Notes: a model not told the origin generated them from the letters alone. A DNA stretch of 64,000 nt from Deinandra increscens subsp. villosa (GCA_039602395.1 JBCNJP010000003.1:27382140-27446139); one strand, 5' to 3'; shown: positions 32,885 to 45,439, counted from the first letter of the stretch. A program made the numbers and translations.

Positions 32885-35800
32885 TTAACTTTGATAATCT
32901 GCAATTCCAAGCTGCAATCTCATTTCTACAAATCTTACTCTTGGTAATGCTTTAGTCATGATATCAACTTTCTGCTGATTACTTCCTATAAACATCACAT
33001 TAATTTTCCCTCTTTCAATACATTCTCTGATGTAGTGAAATCTAAGATGAATATGCTTTGACTTCCCATGAAACACTGGATTTTTCATAAGTCATATAGC
33101 AGACTTATTATCTACATAATTCACTACACTTTCTTGATCTTGTCCTATTAATTCCTTTAATAACCCTGACAACCATATTGCTTGACACGCTGCACTTGTT
33201 GCTGCCATGAACTCTGCTTCACAACTTGAAAGAGTCATAGTCTTTTGTTTTTGTGAATACCATGAGATGATAGAATTCTTATAATAGAATGCATTCCTTG
33301 CAGTACTTCTTCCATCATCACTGTTCATCATGTGATTACTATCACTATAACCAATCAACTCTCTCATTTTTCCCTTCTGATAGAACAATCCATAACCCAT
33401 TATTCCTTTCACATATCTTATCAGATGTTTCACAGCTTTTAAATGTGCTTCCCTGTGAGCTTGCATATACCTGCACACAATTCCCACAACATAGTTAATA
33501 TCAGGTCTAGATTGTGTGAGATACCTTAATAACCCCACACGCCTCCTATAATGGGTTGCATACACTTCCTCTCCACCTTCATCTTTTAGTAACCCTAATC
33601 CTGCTTCCATTGGAGTTTTTGTGTCATTACAACCCTCCAATCCTGCTAACTTGACAACCTTTTCTGCATATGCTGATTGCTTCACATAAATCCAATCTTC
33701 TAGCTCCTTTACCTCAAGACCAAGATAATAACACAAGCTTCCTAAATCAGTCATTTCGAATATCTGTTGCATTTGATGCTTGAGTTCTTTTACTTCAATT
33801 GGATTACTACCTAGCACAAATAAATCATCCACATATACTCCAATAATCAAAGTTGATTCACCTTATATTTTAGTATAAACTGCTGACTCATGTTGACATC
33901 TTTTGAACCTAATTTGCTTTAGAACCTCATCAAGTCTTATGTTCCAAGCTCTAGGAGCTTGTTTTAATCCATACAGAACCTTAACCAATCTATAAGCCTT
34001 TTGTTTTGCACCCTTCTTGACAAATCCTTCAGGCTACATTACATACACAGTTTCCTTTAATTCACCGTGTAAAAATGCTGCCTTTACATCTAAATGATAA
34101 ACTTTCCACTCCATCTTTGCTGCATATGACAATATGAGCTTGATGGTTTCAATCCTTGCTACAGGAGCAAATGCTTCTTCATAATCTATCCCATACTTTT
34201 GAACATAACCTTTAGTAAATAACCTTGCTTTATATTTTGTTACGTTTCCTTTTACATCCTTCTTAATCTTGAAAAGCCATTTTAACCCAATTGGTTTATA
34301 GTCCTTGGGAACCTCAGATAGAACCCATTTATTGTTCCTTTCTATAGCTTTGAGTTCTTCTAGCATAGCACTTTTCCAACACTCTTGTTTACTTGCTTCA
34401 CTATAGGTCATTGGTTCCTCTTCCTGGGCTAATAACAACTCTACCATCTCTAGTTGCTCATGTCTTCCAATAGTTAACCTTTTATCCACTTCATAATCAC
34501 TTAGTCTAATAGGTGTCCTAATCACTCTTCCTGATCTCCTAATATGTGGAGCTTGACTAGTACTAGCTTCTCCTATTTCTATTTGAATGTTATCCTCATC
34601 ATGATGATGAATATCTTCTTCCTCACTATCTTCAGTCTGAGCTTGCTCATCATTACTCAAGTTTTGAGTATTATCCTAGTTACTTTAACTAGTTTGTGGT
34701 TCTATTCCTTTACTGTTCTGAGTTTGCCATTCCCAACTTTTGTTTTCTTCAAACCTGAAATCTCTGCTGATCACAATCGTTTGGTGTACATCATCAAACA
34801 TCCTATAAGCTTTAGTTCCTTCTTGGATTCCTAAATGTATCATAGGATTGCTCATGTTATCCAATTTTTTCAAGCATGGTTTAGTGTCTTTTACATGACC
34901 CACACACCCAAACACTTTCAGGTGTTGGACATTTGGTTTCCTTCCTTTCAACACTTTATAAGGTGAAACATTTCCTAACACTTTTGTAGGTATCCTGTTT
35001 AGAAGATACACTAAATTCCTTACACCTTCTACCCAAAACTTTTCTGGGACTTTCATAGCTTTCAACATACTCCTTGTCATATCCATGATGGTTCTATTCC
35101 TTCTCTCTACTGCTCCATTTTGCTGAGGAGAATATGGAGCAGTCAGAAGTCTTATGATTCCAGCTTCATCACATTAGATGTTAAACTCCTCTGAGGTAAA
35201 CTATCCTCCTCTATCTGATCTGAGACTTTTAATTCTATGACCTAACTGTCCTTCAGTCTCATTCTTATATTGTAATAATGTGGCATAAGCCTGGTCTTTA
35301 CTGCTAATCATATACACCCACATAAACTTGGAATAGTCATCAACAAGAAGCATAAAATACCTATTACCTCCATCAGTTGTAGGTGTAATAGGTCCACATA
35401 AATCCATAGATATCATTTCCAAAGGATGTTTGGACCTATAGTTAGATTCTTTTGGAAATGATTGCCTTATCTGCTTTCCTGCCAAATAGGCATCACATAA
35501 TTGCGATGTATGTTTAATAACTGGTAGTCCTACAACAGTTTCAACCTTACCCATATGTTCTAGAGTCTTGAAATTGACATGGCCTAACCTGCCATGCCAG
35601 AGCCAAGATTCCTCATCTATACTACTTAGATAACATGCAGGTGATCCTATCTTCAGATTTATCTTATACAACCTATTAGTTGACCTTGTCACTCTCATAA
35701 GTAAAGACCCATTTCTCTCATATAACCACAAACCACCCCCTTTCATTCTTACTTAAGAACCACCCTCAGTGATCTGTCCGAAGCTTATTATATTACTTCT

Positions 35801-37019
35801 TAACTATGGAATGAAATAGACATTGGTTAGAACTCTTTATTCTTGTGTTCTTCCTTCAAGAATTATTGAGCCCCTGCCCTCTATGTTTACTTTTGACCCA
35901 TCTCCAAAAGTAACACCTCCAGTTACATTTCTATTTAAATCAGAAAAATAATGAGCATTACATGTCTTATGATTTGAGGCTCCATTATCCAAATACCACA
36001 CTCCATCTTGAGTTGTATCAGTTGCATATTTCCCTGGATAACCTTTGATTCATTTAGAAACACCCATCTCCCTTCTCTGCTGGTCTTCTAAAACTAAAAG
36101 TAAAGCTGGTTCCTCCTCTTCACACTGGGATAGAAGTGCTTCTTGAGTCTTAGCATTCTGCTTTGGCATTCACTAGCATAGTGCTCATAGTTGTCATGCT
36201 TAAAACACTTAATATGAGATTTATCTTTCTTGTGTTTTTGCACATGTTTTGTTTCTTTAGCCTTCTCATTTGGCTCCTTGCCCTTTTGAGATGACTTGAA
36301 CCCTTCATAATTATTCTTGTGAGATTTATTCTTATCTAATTTTTTCCCTTATGATTCCTTTTTTTAGACTGCCACTCAGTTTAAGTCATGAGCAATTGTT
36401 CTTCCTTTCCCTGCTGACACTTTTGCTTCATTCCAGTCCTTTCTTCAAATGCCTTGAGTCTACCTATCACTTTTTGAAACAAGGCTGTGTCAAGATCCAC
36501 AAATTGCTCAATGGAGGCAACAATGTGAATAAACCTCTCAGGGACTGAATCCAATAACTTTCTGACAAGTGTAGATTCTGTAATGGTTTCTCCCAAACCT
36601 GCTGAATTTGATGCCAATGCACTCATCCTTCCTGCAGAGTCATCCACACTTTTAGATACATCATCTTTAGACTTTCAAATTTAATAAGGTTTGTAACCTT
36701 GCCTTCTTGACCCTATCAACTCCCACATATCTTGTTTTTATCGAATTCCATATATCCTTTGTTGATTCAAGACTTGCCACTTGTAACACCAAATCTTCTA
36801 GCAATGACTGAAATAAGTAGGCAATTGTAGCTCCATTTTCTTGTCATTGACTTTAGCTCCATCCGTCAGCTCTATAACCTCCCACAATCCACGGACGTTA
36901 AAGATGGCCCTCATCTTGACTGCCCATATTGTATAATTTGTTGAAGTTAACATTGGACATTGGAGCGGTATAGTGGTGTGCTTCTCCTGAACTTGGCGAT
37001 TTCCTACAACATCGCCCAT
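32885..37019 (-). pseudogene. copia gag-pol remnant with multiple stops
   Basis: Minus-strand pieces in copia order: gag N-terminus (37019, MGDVVGN, LTSTNYTIWAVKMRA), gag middle (36647-36381, LVRKLLDSVPERF, LKAFEERTG), a degenerate zinc knuckle (about 36180), a protease piece near 35980, then pre-integrase and integrase (35746-35201: WHGRLGHVNF, SMDLCGPI, LRSDRGG), integrase end (35086-34685), RT (34660-33850 with LDVKAAFLHGEL, YVDDLFVLG) and RNase H (SSCEAEFMA, YVDNKSAI, HIHLRFHYIRE). Stops split it at about 36380, 35200, 34685, 34034-34036 and 33090. Several fall where Gln is usual (34034-34036 after VYVM). Confidence 0.9.
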
Positions 37020-37200
37020 TTTAGGTACTGGAGCTCGAACTCTCTGTGGTGATGATATCGGTGATCGACGACGCGGGGATGATACCAGTAATCGACGAAT
37101 TTTTACTCGTGAATCTGAGGATCACATATCCCCTTTTAATTCCAGAGGATTGAAATTGAATCTTCTAAATCGATCAGATCGAGATCATCGAGCAGCTGAT

Positions 37201-37213
37201 TGATCTGATACCA
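37201..37213 (-). promoter_or_regulatory. Primer binding site
   Basis: The minus strand reads TGGTATCAGATCA, two nucleotides after the 5' LTR; it matches the tRNA-iMet site in its first nine bases. Confidence 0.75.
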
Positions 37214-37215
37214 AA

Positions 37216-37558
37216 TCAAATCGATATCCAAGATCGTAAAAACAAGAATTGAACAAGAAATTGAGAGTTTTATTACTAATTGGGAGAGAATACAAACTGA
37301 AAATTGAAAATCTAAAAACTATCTGTCATGATTACTGAATTATTTATGCTAATCACAACTTAACAACCTAAAACAGAAATATTACACTTCGCACCCTCCA
37401 TCTTTCATCATGCAGTCAATCATTCCACTAACTTTCCAACGGTCATATTCTTTTATGAAATATTTATGTTTTAGCCCCTGAAGTAATATTAAAATTACCT
37501 TATCAACTTTTAACTTTCCTGATCATGTGTTAACAAGAATTAATACACATGTTCAACA
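37216..37558 (-). repeat. 5' LTR of the second copia element
   Basis: 343 bp, collinear with 32371-32714, ending TTCAACA on plus. Confidence 0.9.
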
Positions 37559-37563
37559 TATGT

Positions 37564-38700
37564 TGCTATGATGAAAAAAATGACATTAAATTATTTGTAG
37601 TATATTACTTATTGGCTTCTAATGATGTTAGAAATCTAATAAAATTTTACAACAATATATTATGAACATCAGTAAATTGTTTCTAGATTGGAGTTTAAAG
37701 CTTTCTTATTAAATTGAACATCATGAATTCATGACTTTCTTAATTGGTTAAAACATTGTGTCTGTCTTTATTTAGAACCAAATTAATGTATCTGTATTCC
37801 AGGTCAAGTGCCCAATGGCATGGGTTTTAGGTAAGGACTGCAAATAGGGATCTAGCTCTGTCGCCGATTCAAAAGACGATTCATCTTCAATCGGCTTCAT
37901 CTCGCGTCCATCTGAACTCAATCGCATATAGGTAAAGTCAATCTTCATCTTTTATGTATTGTGAATCGATTTGTTTTCTGAAATCGCTATCGATGGCTTC
38001 GGTCTTTCTTTCTAGATCACTACTAATAAAGAATTCATGGACCTTTTTTTCTATTTTTTGGCGTTATGATCGTCAATTTTCATTTTGATTCAAATGTTTG
38101 TTAATTGTTGCAGAAAACATAACTTAAGAATCTTGGTGCAAGGACAGTTGATAAACATATACATCATCTTTAAATTCCCCATGTGCAGCCTGTACGTTTT
38201 TTTCTCAAAATGGCAACAAGAATGTGTAGTTGCACCTTATTATCTAGAGATCACCTTGAGGTGTTTTGTACTATCAAAAATGGCAACAAGAAGGTGATCT
38301 CTAGATAATTTCTACTTTGCTAGGCAACGGTATAATCTGAAATGTAGCTTATATCATATAAATTTTCTCAACATGTCGTTTATCTTGATTGTTTTAAATT
38401 TTTTTATTTCTGGATGCAAGGACTTCAAAGACCAAGTGAAAGCCTGTTTCTTCTTTGAATTACTTTCCTGCAGACATTTGGGTGGATTCGCCCTTTTTTG
38501 CTATTGAGGTAAATGTGTGCATTTTTAGATTATTGATGGTTAATCGATTAATTTATGTCGTTGTATAACACAATGAATACTAACTCATATAAACGGTCTA
38601 TTTTACTTTTAATTACCATGGTACCAACGTCCAACAATACTAATCAAATCTAATCTGACTTTGATTAACAGTGTATATAAGGCTGTAGATCTCTTACTAA
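37564..38700. other. Non-coding DNA with an exon-like GC patch
   Basis: No open gene. About 37800-37935 is less AT-rich and ends in a donor-like ATAGGTAAAGTC, resembling a 5' UTR exon and intron start, possibly of a captured or dead gene. Two ACAAGAA(T/G)GTG copies occur near 38214 and 38285. Confidence 0.35.
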
Positions 38701-38806
38701 TAATGTAGGTTGAGTTTTGATAAGTACATACGTGTAGGACACTCGCACATCTCAGAGACATAGCTGCGAGTAAATAAATGTCTCACTAATAACTCAACCT
38801 ACATTA
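38701..38806. repeat. 106-bp unit with 16-bp inverted ends
   Basis: TAATGTAGGTTGAGTT (38701-38716) and its exact complement AACTCAACCTACATTA (38791-38806). Small MITE-like or hairpin structure; no clear target duplication. Confidence 0.55.
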
Positions 38807-38965
38807 CAACACCAATATCAAAAAAAAAAGAATCGAAGTTTCAGCTGCGAGGTAACAATCGCTAGCTTCGTAAATAGCAGGCCTTGGTACTACATTGCGT
38901 ACAACAAATACAACTCAAATCTAGACTTGCAAGTCATACTAGAAAAAGACAAGTACATATGTGTA

Positions 38966-39126
38966 GGACACTCGCAGAGGACACGGGACTACAATTGTAA
39001 CAATGTTTGAAGTCACAATGTCACCAATGATATGGAAGAGCAGTGAAAGAATGGTCGGACACTCGCAGAGGACACGGGACTGCAGTTGTAACAATATGAT
39101 ATGGAAGAGCTATGAAAGAATGGTCG
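38966..39126 (+). repeat. Imperfect tandem duplication
   Basis: GGACACTCGCAGAGGACACG units at 38966-39056 and 39057-39126, each ending GATATGGAAGAGC..TGAAAGAATGGTC. The second lacks about 20 bp. A partial third copy lies at about 38736-38770. Confidence 0.75.
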
Positions 39127-39362
39127 GGCACCAACTCAACCAGTTTGACGTCATCTCTTCTGCTTTTACAATTAATTTGTATTAACATCTTAATGCATAT
39201 TTGACCATACACCCATTAAGTATTGGTTTCAAATTTTTTGTAGGTAGTTACATGTTTGATGGTTATTCTATTCTCCTAATGTTGGTGGTAGTCAAACCAT
39301 TTGTTCGGGGAAGGATAGTATAGTGAGTTATATCATTAGTTTAAGATGTTCTCTACACAAGT

Positions 39363-39650
39363 GCATATATATAGGTAAGTCGAATGTGAACCTCATTCAT
39401 GATCAACCAGCTAAATCAAACTTATGCAAAGAAAAAAAGCAACACCTCTATGTGAATTCTTTTGTGTATTATTTGCTTTTGAATAGTGATTTCTCTACAT
39501 GCCCCTTATTTGGGTGGATTGGGTAACAACTTGGAACATGTTGCATATATATAGGTAAGTTCAATGTGAACCTCATTCATGAACAACCAGCTAAATCAAA
39601 CTTCTGCAAAGAAAAAAAGGAACACCTCTATGCGAATTCTTTTGCTTATG
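39363..39650 (+). repeat. 108-bp direct repeats, 180 bp apart
   Basis: 39363-39470 and 39543-39650 both start CATATATATAGGTAAGT and share AACCTCATTCATGA and ACACCTCTATG; about 90% identical by eye. Confidence 0.8.
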
Positions 39651-40000
39651 ATATGTATTTGTTTGTTTCTTGATTTGGTTGCACAAATGGAAGCCCATGC
39701 TCTATTTTTTTAAACAAACTATTTTCAAACATGAATCAATGTGCTAGAACAAGGTATCTGCACAAGGTATGCAAATTGCATAATAGTTCTTCAACATTAA
39801 CGTATGAAAACAATTGTGTACCAATACTATAAAAATACTTGATATGTCTTGCTTACTTATTCACCTTTTATACATATATGTTTGACAGTCACATTCATTT
39901 GCATACCTTTTTACATTTTGCAATGTTGTTTTTTTTATTTCAATTATTGGATTATATTTATTATAGTATATTACTATAATTATTATTTATTTTTAAAATC

Positions 40001-40034
40001 CGCCTGTGTGTCGCACGAGTATAAAAAAACTAGT
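40001..40034 (+). mobile_element. Possible Helitron 3' end
   Basis: A degenerate palindrome CGCCTGTGTG/TCGCACGAG followed by ATAAAAAAACTAGT: CTAG at 40030-40033, T flank. Hairpin pairing is weaker than at 11294, perhaps by CG decay. It lies directly beside the shared repeat at 40036. Confidence 0.45.
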
Positions 40035-40035
40035 A

Positions 40036-40280
40036 TACATATAAACACAACTTGTCTTGTATGGGAGGAATTCATATTCATTTGTTATAACTTTCCAGAT
40101 ATTTCTATAACTTATTGAAACTTAGTTTTGTAATGTTACATTATGGCACCTCAAATAGCTTTGATATCTCTTTCTATTTTAGTTAAAATTACAATTTTAA
40201 TCCTATACTTTTTTAAATGTTTTTTCCAACCACAAATTGACATATTCCTTACTCATTTTTATCTTTAATTCATATGTGAT
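40036..40280. repeat. Shared repeat, uninterrupted copy
   Basis: Contains ACTTGTCTTGTATGGGAGGA, then TTTCTATAACTTATTGAAAC, then TAGTTTTGTAATGTTACA. The same order at the other locus is split between 11389-11460 and 23072-23240, so this copy represents the empty site of the LINE insertion. Confidence 0.8.
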
Positions 40281-40589
40281 CCTGAATTTTTTTTTTTGCA
40301 CTTTTTCCAAACGTTCGTTCTAACATGTAATGTTACAAAAGGTAGCACTAGTGCATTTTTGAGTGACACTGATCCATGATAGCTGCTTTTTAATCTAACC
40401 ACTAAAATTTAGTTATTTAATTATTAGAATAAGAAAGGATTATTATTCATTCCTTTAAGTTATTGTGATAACCTTGAGAACAAATTCTAGCCATTCATTT
40501 GGAATCTAACCAATTTTACTTATTTTAATTCAAAAGGACAATAAAGTCTTTAACCTATATGACTAAATGACAAAACTTTATTCAAATAT

Positions 40590-41135
40590 TATTAACTACA
40601 AAATATTTTGACTAGTCAAGATTAATTGTTTTAAATATTTTTAAAAACTTTCTTTTATGTTTTTTAATATTTTTAAACTTGTTTTTTTAATGTTTTTTTA
40701 TTTTTATTAACTTTTTTAAAAACGTTTTTATTTTCATTTTTTAATAACTTTTTAAAAAAAATTATTATCTTTTAATTTTTTATGTTTTTAATAACTTTTT
40801 TCACTTTTTTAAACTCTTATTAACCTTTTTAACTTATTTATTTACTTTTTAAATATTTTTTTACAAAAAATTTTACTAGTTTTTTCAATTTACTTTTTAT
40901 GTTTTTAATATAATATTTTTTTACTTTTCTTTGCTTATTTTTTACGTTTTTAAATAACTTTTTTTACTTTTATTATACATTTTTTGAACTTTTTATTAGC
41001 TTTTTTTTTTTACTATTTTAATATATTTTCTTAAAACGTTTTATTAGTTTCTTTTTATTTACTTTTATGTTTTTTTTAAATATATTTTTTTTACCTTTTT
41101 TTTACTTCTGTAAGTTTTTTTTAAAAGTTTTATTG
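40590..41135 (+). repeat. T-rich low-complexity tract
   Basis: About 540 bp of TTTTTAA/ACTTTTTATG-like words on plus, strongly strand-asymmetric (T far above A, very few C or G). No gene. Confidence 0.85.
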
Positions 41136-41149
41136 TAAAAAAACATTAA

Positions 41150-42150
41150 ATGCCTACTTGCATGCAATATAGACATTAAGAACCATGCAACATATGCCTA
41201 CGAGCATGCAGCGATATGTAACATATATGGAACGAGATTCATTTATGCTTTAACCATAATTGATTGTTTGATAAGATTAAACTTTTCTTTTGCTTATCTT
41301 ATACACCTTTGAATTTGGTATTCTTGGATTTCATCACTACCAATCCATTTTTCATATTTTTCTTACTGACTTCTACGTGTAAGAACGTCTGCACCAATTT
41401 AACAACAATATTTACATGTTTGTTACATCACGCTTCAAGTTTGTAAGAACTCATAATAATACAAGTGACATTATGTGCACATGCAACACAATAATATTTT
41501 ATTAGTTTTTTCAATTTATTGCATTGGTAATACATATTGCATTGGTGTAGAAAGAATCTGATACAAGTGATATTATGTGTACATGCAACACAATAATATT
41601 TTACTGCTTGTTAGTAGCCCTTTCAATAAGTAAAATTGTTAATATATTGCATTGGTGTAGCAAGAATCTGCTACAAGTGACATTATGTGCACATGCAGCA
41701 CAATAATATTTTACTACTTGTTAGTAGGTTTCTATAGTGAATAGGTAAAGATATGTAACAAGATGCAACCATGTAACAAATATCTACGAGCATGCAATAT
41801 ATTAAAAATCATATAACATACACATACGAGCATGCAATATATTAACATTCAGTAACATATACCTACGAGCATGCAATGATATGTAATATATATGGAACAA
41901 GATTCAAACCTACTCTAACCATACCTAGTTGTTCGTGAGACTGAACTTTTCTTTACTTCTTTTATACACCATTTAATTTGGTATTCTTGTATTTCCTCAT
42001 TGCTAATCCCTTTTTCATATTTTTCTTACTGACTCTTACATGTAAGAACGTTTGCACCAATTTAACAACAACCTACACCCTTTTGTTAGTGTAGAAACAT
42101 GTTTACATGTTTCTTACACCATGCTTCAAGTATGTAAGAACTCGTTGCAT
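41150..42150. repeat. Complex duplicated block
   Basis: A roughly 270-bp unit at about 41195-41455 (GAGCATGCAGCGATATGTAAC to TTTGTAAGAACTC) recurs at 41865-42145. Between them a unit of about 110-120 bp (ACAAGTGA(C/T)ATTATGTG(C/T)ACATGCA, AATATTTTA, TTGCATTGGTGTAG) appears three times (about 41453, 41562, 41681). Satellite-like; no coding evidence. Confidence 0.75.
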
Positions 42151-43109
42151 TGATATAGCAAGAACATGATACAAGTGTGTAACATTTTGTGCATTGATGT
42201 AGCAAGAACCGGATACACCCTTTTATTAGTGTAAAAATATTTATGTAACTGTATGTTACCCATACGTAACTATTCGTTGCATACATGTAACAACATGCAT
42301 TCAAAAAATTGATAATTTTGAGATCCTTTGATGTTGTTTTTGGTGCTTGCAAAAAAAATCTATAATTTTGAGATCTTGGTATTGTTTTGGTGCCAGTATT
42401 ATCATGGTTTTAGTTTTTGACGGTAGTAACCTTTTACTACAAGTTGATAGGACTCTGTTATGAAAATGTAAAGTATATGTAAGAACATGCAATCATGTAA
42501 CAGATTCCTATGATCATGCAATATAGACTACAACAGCAATATAACAGATGCCTACGAGCATGCAACCATGTAAAAATTTGTTTAAACTTTTGTTACACAA
42601 TGCTTCAGGCTTCTAAAAAACAACTACGTGGTTGTAGCAAGAAAATGTGTTTACGGAAAATGTGTTTGGGCATTTACCTGATAGGTAATTTGTTTACGAA
42701 AACCGAGAGAGAAGAAAATGTGATATACCGATCAATGAGAGAGAAATTTAAATTTTTATATTTTTTAATATTTTACATACGTGTAACTGTTGGTTACATA
42801 TATGTAGATGTTTGCTACACAATTGTAACTTTTCGTTACCTACATGTAACAACATATATTAAAAAAAATACAAAAAGTTTAAAAAAAAATAACGAGACTA
42901 TAACCAAAATGAAGATAAAAAACATCCTATTCAATGGTGTAATTTTTTTTTAAAGTATTATTGTATAAAAGGTTATTAACGATATAAAATGGAGGAAGGA
43001 AAGTAGATATTATGTCACATCACCTTATTTTTCATCTCAATTCAAATACAAAATTACTTAAGTGTCCTTTTCTATATATTTAAAAGATTTTTTAATTTTA
43101 AATTTAACT

Positions 43110-43111
<2 letters not shown>
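42151..43111. other. AT-rich DNA with TGTAAC/GTTACA words
   Basis: No supported gene. The frame at 42510-42953 shows no domain and is low in complexity at its end. Many copies of TTACATACATGTAAC-like near-palindromes. Confidence 0.5.

Positions 43112-43165
<54 letters not shown>
43112..43165. repeat. (TA)n tract, left border
   Basis: About 27 TA units, directly followed by GGAAGAGGATAATTGG. Confidence 0.95.
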
Positions 43166-43167
<2 letters not shown>

Positions 43168-43309
43168 AAGAGGATAATTGGAAAACCCTCTAATTTTTGA
43201 AAAACCTGGAAATCTTTTTCAACCAATCACATTATTTGTTTTGTTTTTAATATTTATTTTATTAAAAGAGCAATATGGTAACTTGACATAATCTATTTTT
43301 GTAAACTAT

Positions 43310-44170
43310 TTTTAATAAATTGATTAAACGAATTTTCTCTCTCCCATTTACTCTTTCCTAAAATCTCCCTCACTCTACTTTAATTTTAAATCTCTAGGCT
43401 AAATTTTTTATATAAAAAAAACAAACCTAATTTACAAAAGAAAAAAAATCGTTGATCAGCAGTTCATCACCAGCACAACGATTGTTACATCATTGTAACA
43501 ATAGTTTTAGGTACTTTTTCAAGAAAATAAACGATTGTTACATAGGTTTAGCCATTCAGAAAAGTTACCTAGAAAGAAAGAAGTTGATAGAAGATTACTA
43601 CTTACATTTATGTAATCCTATCATATGCGTAATCACGTGAAAAAAAATTCATAACGTTCTAGAAATAAAATACATTGTGTTACATTCGTGTAACATCAAT
43701 TAAAAACATGTGAAATAAAAGTGTTACATACGTGTAATAACTACTAACATTTAGGTAATAACTATCAAATGCCTAATCACGTGAAAAAATTTCATAACGT
43801 TCTAGAAAGAAAATACATGGTGTTAAATTCGTATAACATCAATTAAAAACATGTGAAATAAAAGTGTTACATACGTGTAATCAGATTTAGAAACAATAGA
43901 ACCACGAATACAATTTACAAACTTTTCTGAATGGTTACACCTATGTAACCATCGTTTATTTTCTTAAAAAAAACTAAAATTATTGTTACAACGATGTAAC
44001 AATCGTTACGCTGGTGATGAGCTGATGATCAACGATTTTATTTCTTTTATAAATTAGGAATTTTTTTCTTTCTAAAATTTGGTCTGAAAATTTGAAATTA
44101 AAGGAGAGAGAGATAGATTAGGAAAGAAGAGATGTGAGAGAGAAAATTGATTTAAACATTTATTAATAAA
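43310..44170. repeat. Long fold-back (inverted repeat) structure
   Basis: Left arm about 43310-43575 and right arm about 43918-44170 are reverse complements at roughly 80-85% by eye, for example CCTAATTTACAAAAGAAA and TTTCTTTTATAAATTAGG, and GTTGATCAGCAG opposite CTGATGATCAAC. A loop of about 340 bp holds a tandem repeat. The outer arms contain CTCTCTCCC/GAGAGAG pyrimidine/purine runs. Confidence 0.8.
43609..43885. repeat. 143-bp tandem repeat in the fold-back loop
   Basis: Two copies of a unit with TAATCACGTGAAAAAA, CATAACGTTCTAGAAA and AAGTGTTACATACGTGTAAT; about 90% identical. Confidence 0.8.
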
Positions 44171-44339
44171 AATATGGGATGTCTATAATGCCCTTAGTGC
44201 ATTAAATAGATTTCAAATTATTTCAAAAAATGACACATTATTTCAATAAGGGGAGGGGCTAAAAGTGTAAATTCAAGAGTTTAGAAACTAAAATACACGG
44301 AGGGGCACTTTTGGAACATTAAAAGTCCATCTAATCTAT

Positions 44340-44530
44340 CTCGGGCTAAGAAAAGAAAAACCCTAGATTCCACCACATCCCCACAGAACGACGATCGGGA
44401 GATCACCACACACGATCAAAATTGGGAGCCAACGAGGACATTCAGTGACGATTCTAGTGTTCCGAACCCCCCTCACATGAATGCAAACCATCGATTTCAT
44501 CGAAGAATACGGCATGCGTTGATTGAAGGT
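44340..44530 (+). other. Exon-like patch ending at a donor-like site
   Basis: Less AT-rich, begins AAACCCTAGATTCCACC (5' UTR-like) and ends GATTGAAGGTAAAC, a consensus-like donor. No frame was recognised. Could be a captured exon or dead gene start. Confidence 0.3.
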
Positions 44531-44667
44531 AAACAACAGTTGTATCTATTTACATAAATGAACAGAATAGGAACTTAAAAGAAGTCTGTTGTGTTTAATA
44601 CAAGCTTAACATAGCAATTTAAGGCATTATAAACACATATATGTCAAAATTCGTATTTACGTAGTTA

Positions 44668-45035
44668 TTCGAGATTATTGCACATGTGCAATATTATTAT
44701 AATTCATGACATACTACAATTAAGTGAGATTATTTCATATGTGCAGTATTATTATAACCCGTTAAATGATTCATTATACCATTATTTGATATTACTTCAC
44801 ATGTACAATATTATTATAATCTATGACATGATTATATTGCATGACATAGTACCATTATTTGATATTATTGCACATGTGCAGTATTATTATAACCCATAAA
44901 ATGATTATACTGCACGACATAATACATTTTTTTAGATTATTGCACATGTGCAATATTATTATAATCCATGACATGATTATACTGTACGACACAATACCAT
45001 TATTTAAGATTGTTGCACACGTGCAATATTATTTA
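44668..45035. repeat. Palindromic minisatellite, block 1
   Basis: Five to six copies of a unit of about 70-75 bp centred on the perfect 14-bp palindrome TTGCACATGTGCAA, followed by TATTATTATAA(T/C)CCATGACATG and ATAATACCATTATTTGAGA. Confidence 0.88.
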
Positions 45036-45430
45036 TAACAAGTGCATTTCAACTCAACTGACAACCTCATCATATTGCACATAAATAATCTGTTTTCTTT
45101 TATTCGTGCTTGTTTCAAGATCAAATGGACGAACTAAAGGGTTGGTTGCGGGTTCACTGACGACAACACAAAGCAAACCACACATATGAAGAAACTAAGG
45201 ATGAGGAACGCCGCAAAGATCATGTTATCAAAATCGATCATATACTTGTCAAATGAGTTGATTGAGATAAAACCCACAAACATGACGATAAAACAAGCAA
45301 TTGGGAAGAAGCAAAAAGGACACAATGAACGAAAGTGTTATCTGTTTTTTATTTGTTTTTTATTTGTTTTGTTTTGTTATGATCGTGATAAGATTGTAAT
45401 AGGGTTCATATTGATTTATGTTGGTTTTCG
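45036..45430. other. Spacer with an unrecognised short frame
   Basis: 45186-45446 on plus is open for 86 codons (Lys-rich, then a hydrophobic tail), no known domain, probably chance. Confidence 0.25.
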
Positions 45431-45439
45431 GTTCTATAT

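Larger units (their letters stand above)
32371..37558 (-). mobile_element. Ty1/copia element, complete by ends but decayed
   Basis: A 5,188-bp element on the minus strand with LTRs of 344 and 343 bp, perfect TATGT duplication (32366-32370 and 37559-37563), poly-G polypurine tract, tRNA-Met-type primer site and a copia-order gag-pol broken by many stops. The LTRs differ at more than ten sites, so it is older than the copia element at 5007. Confidence 0.93.

Noticed and set aside
42510..42953. 147-codon frame
   Set aside because: Lies in repeat-word DNA, ends in Lys/Asn/Phe low complexity, no domain, no splice or promoter support.
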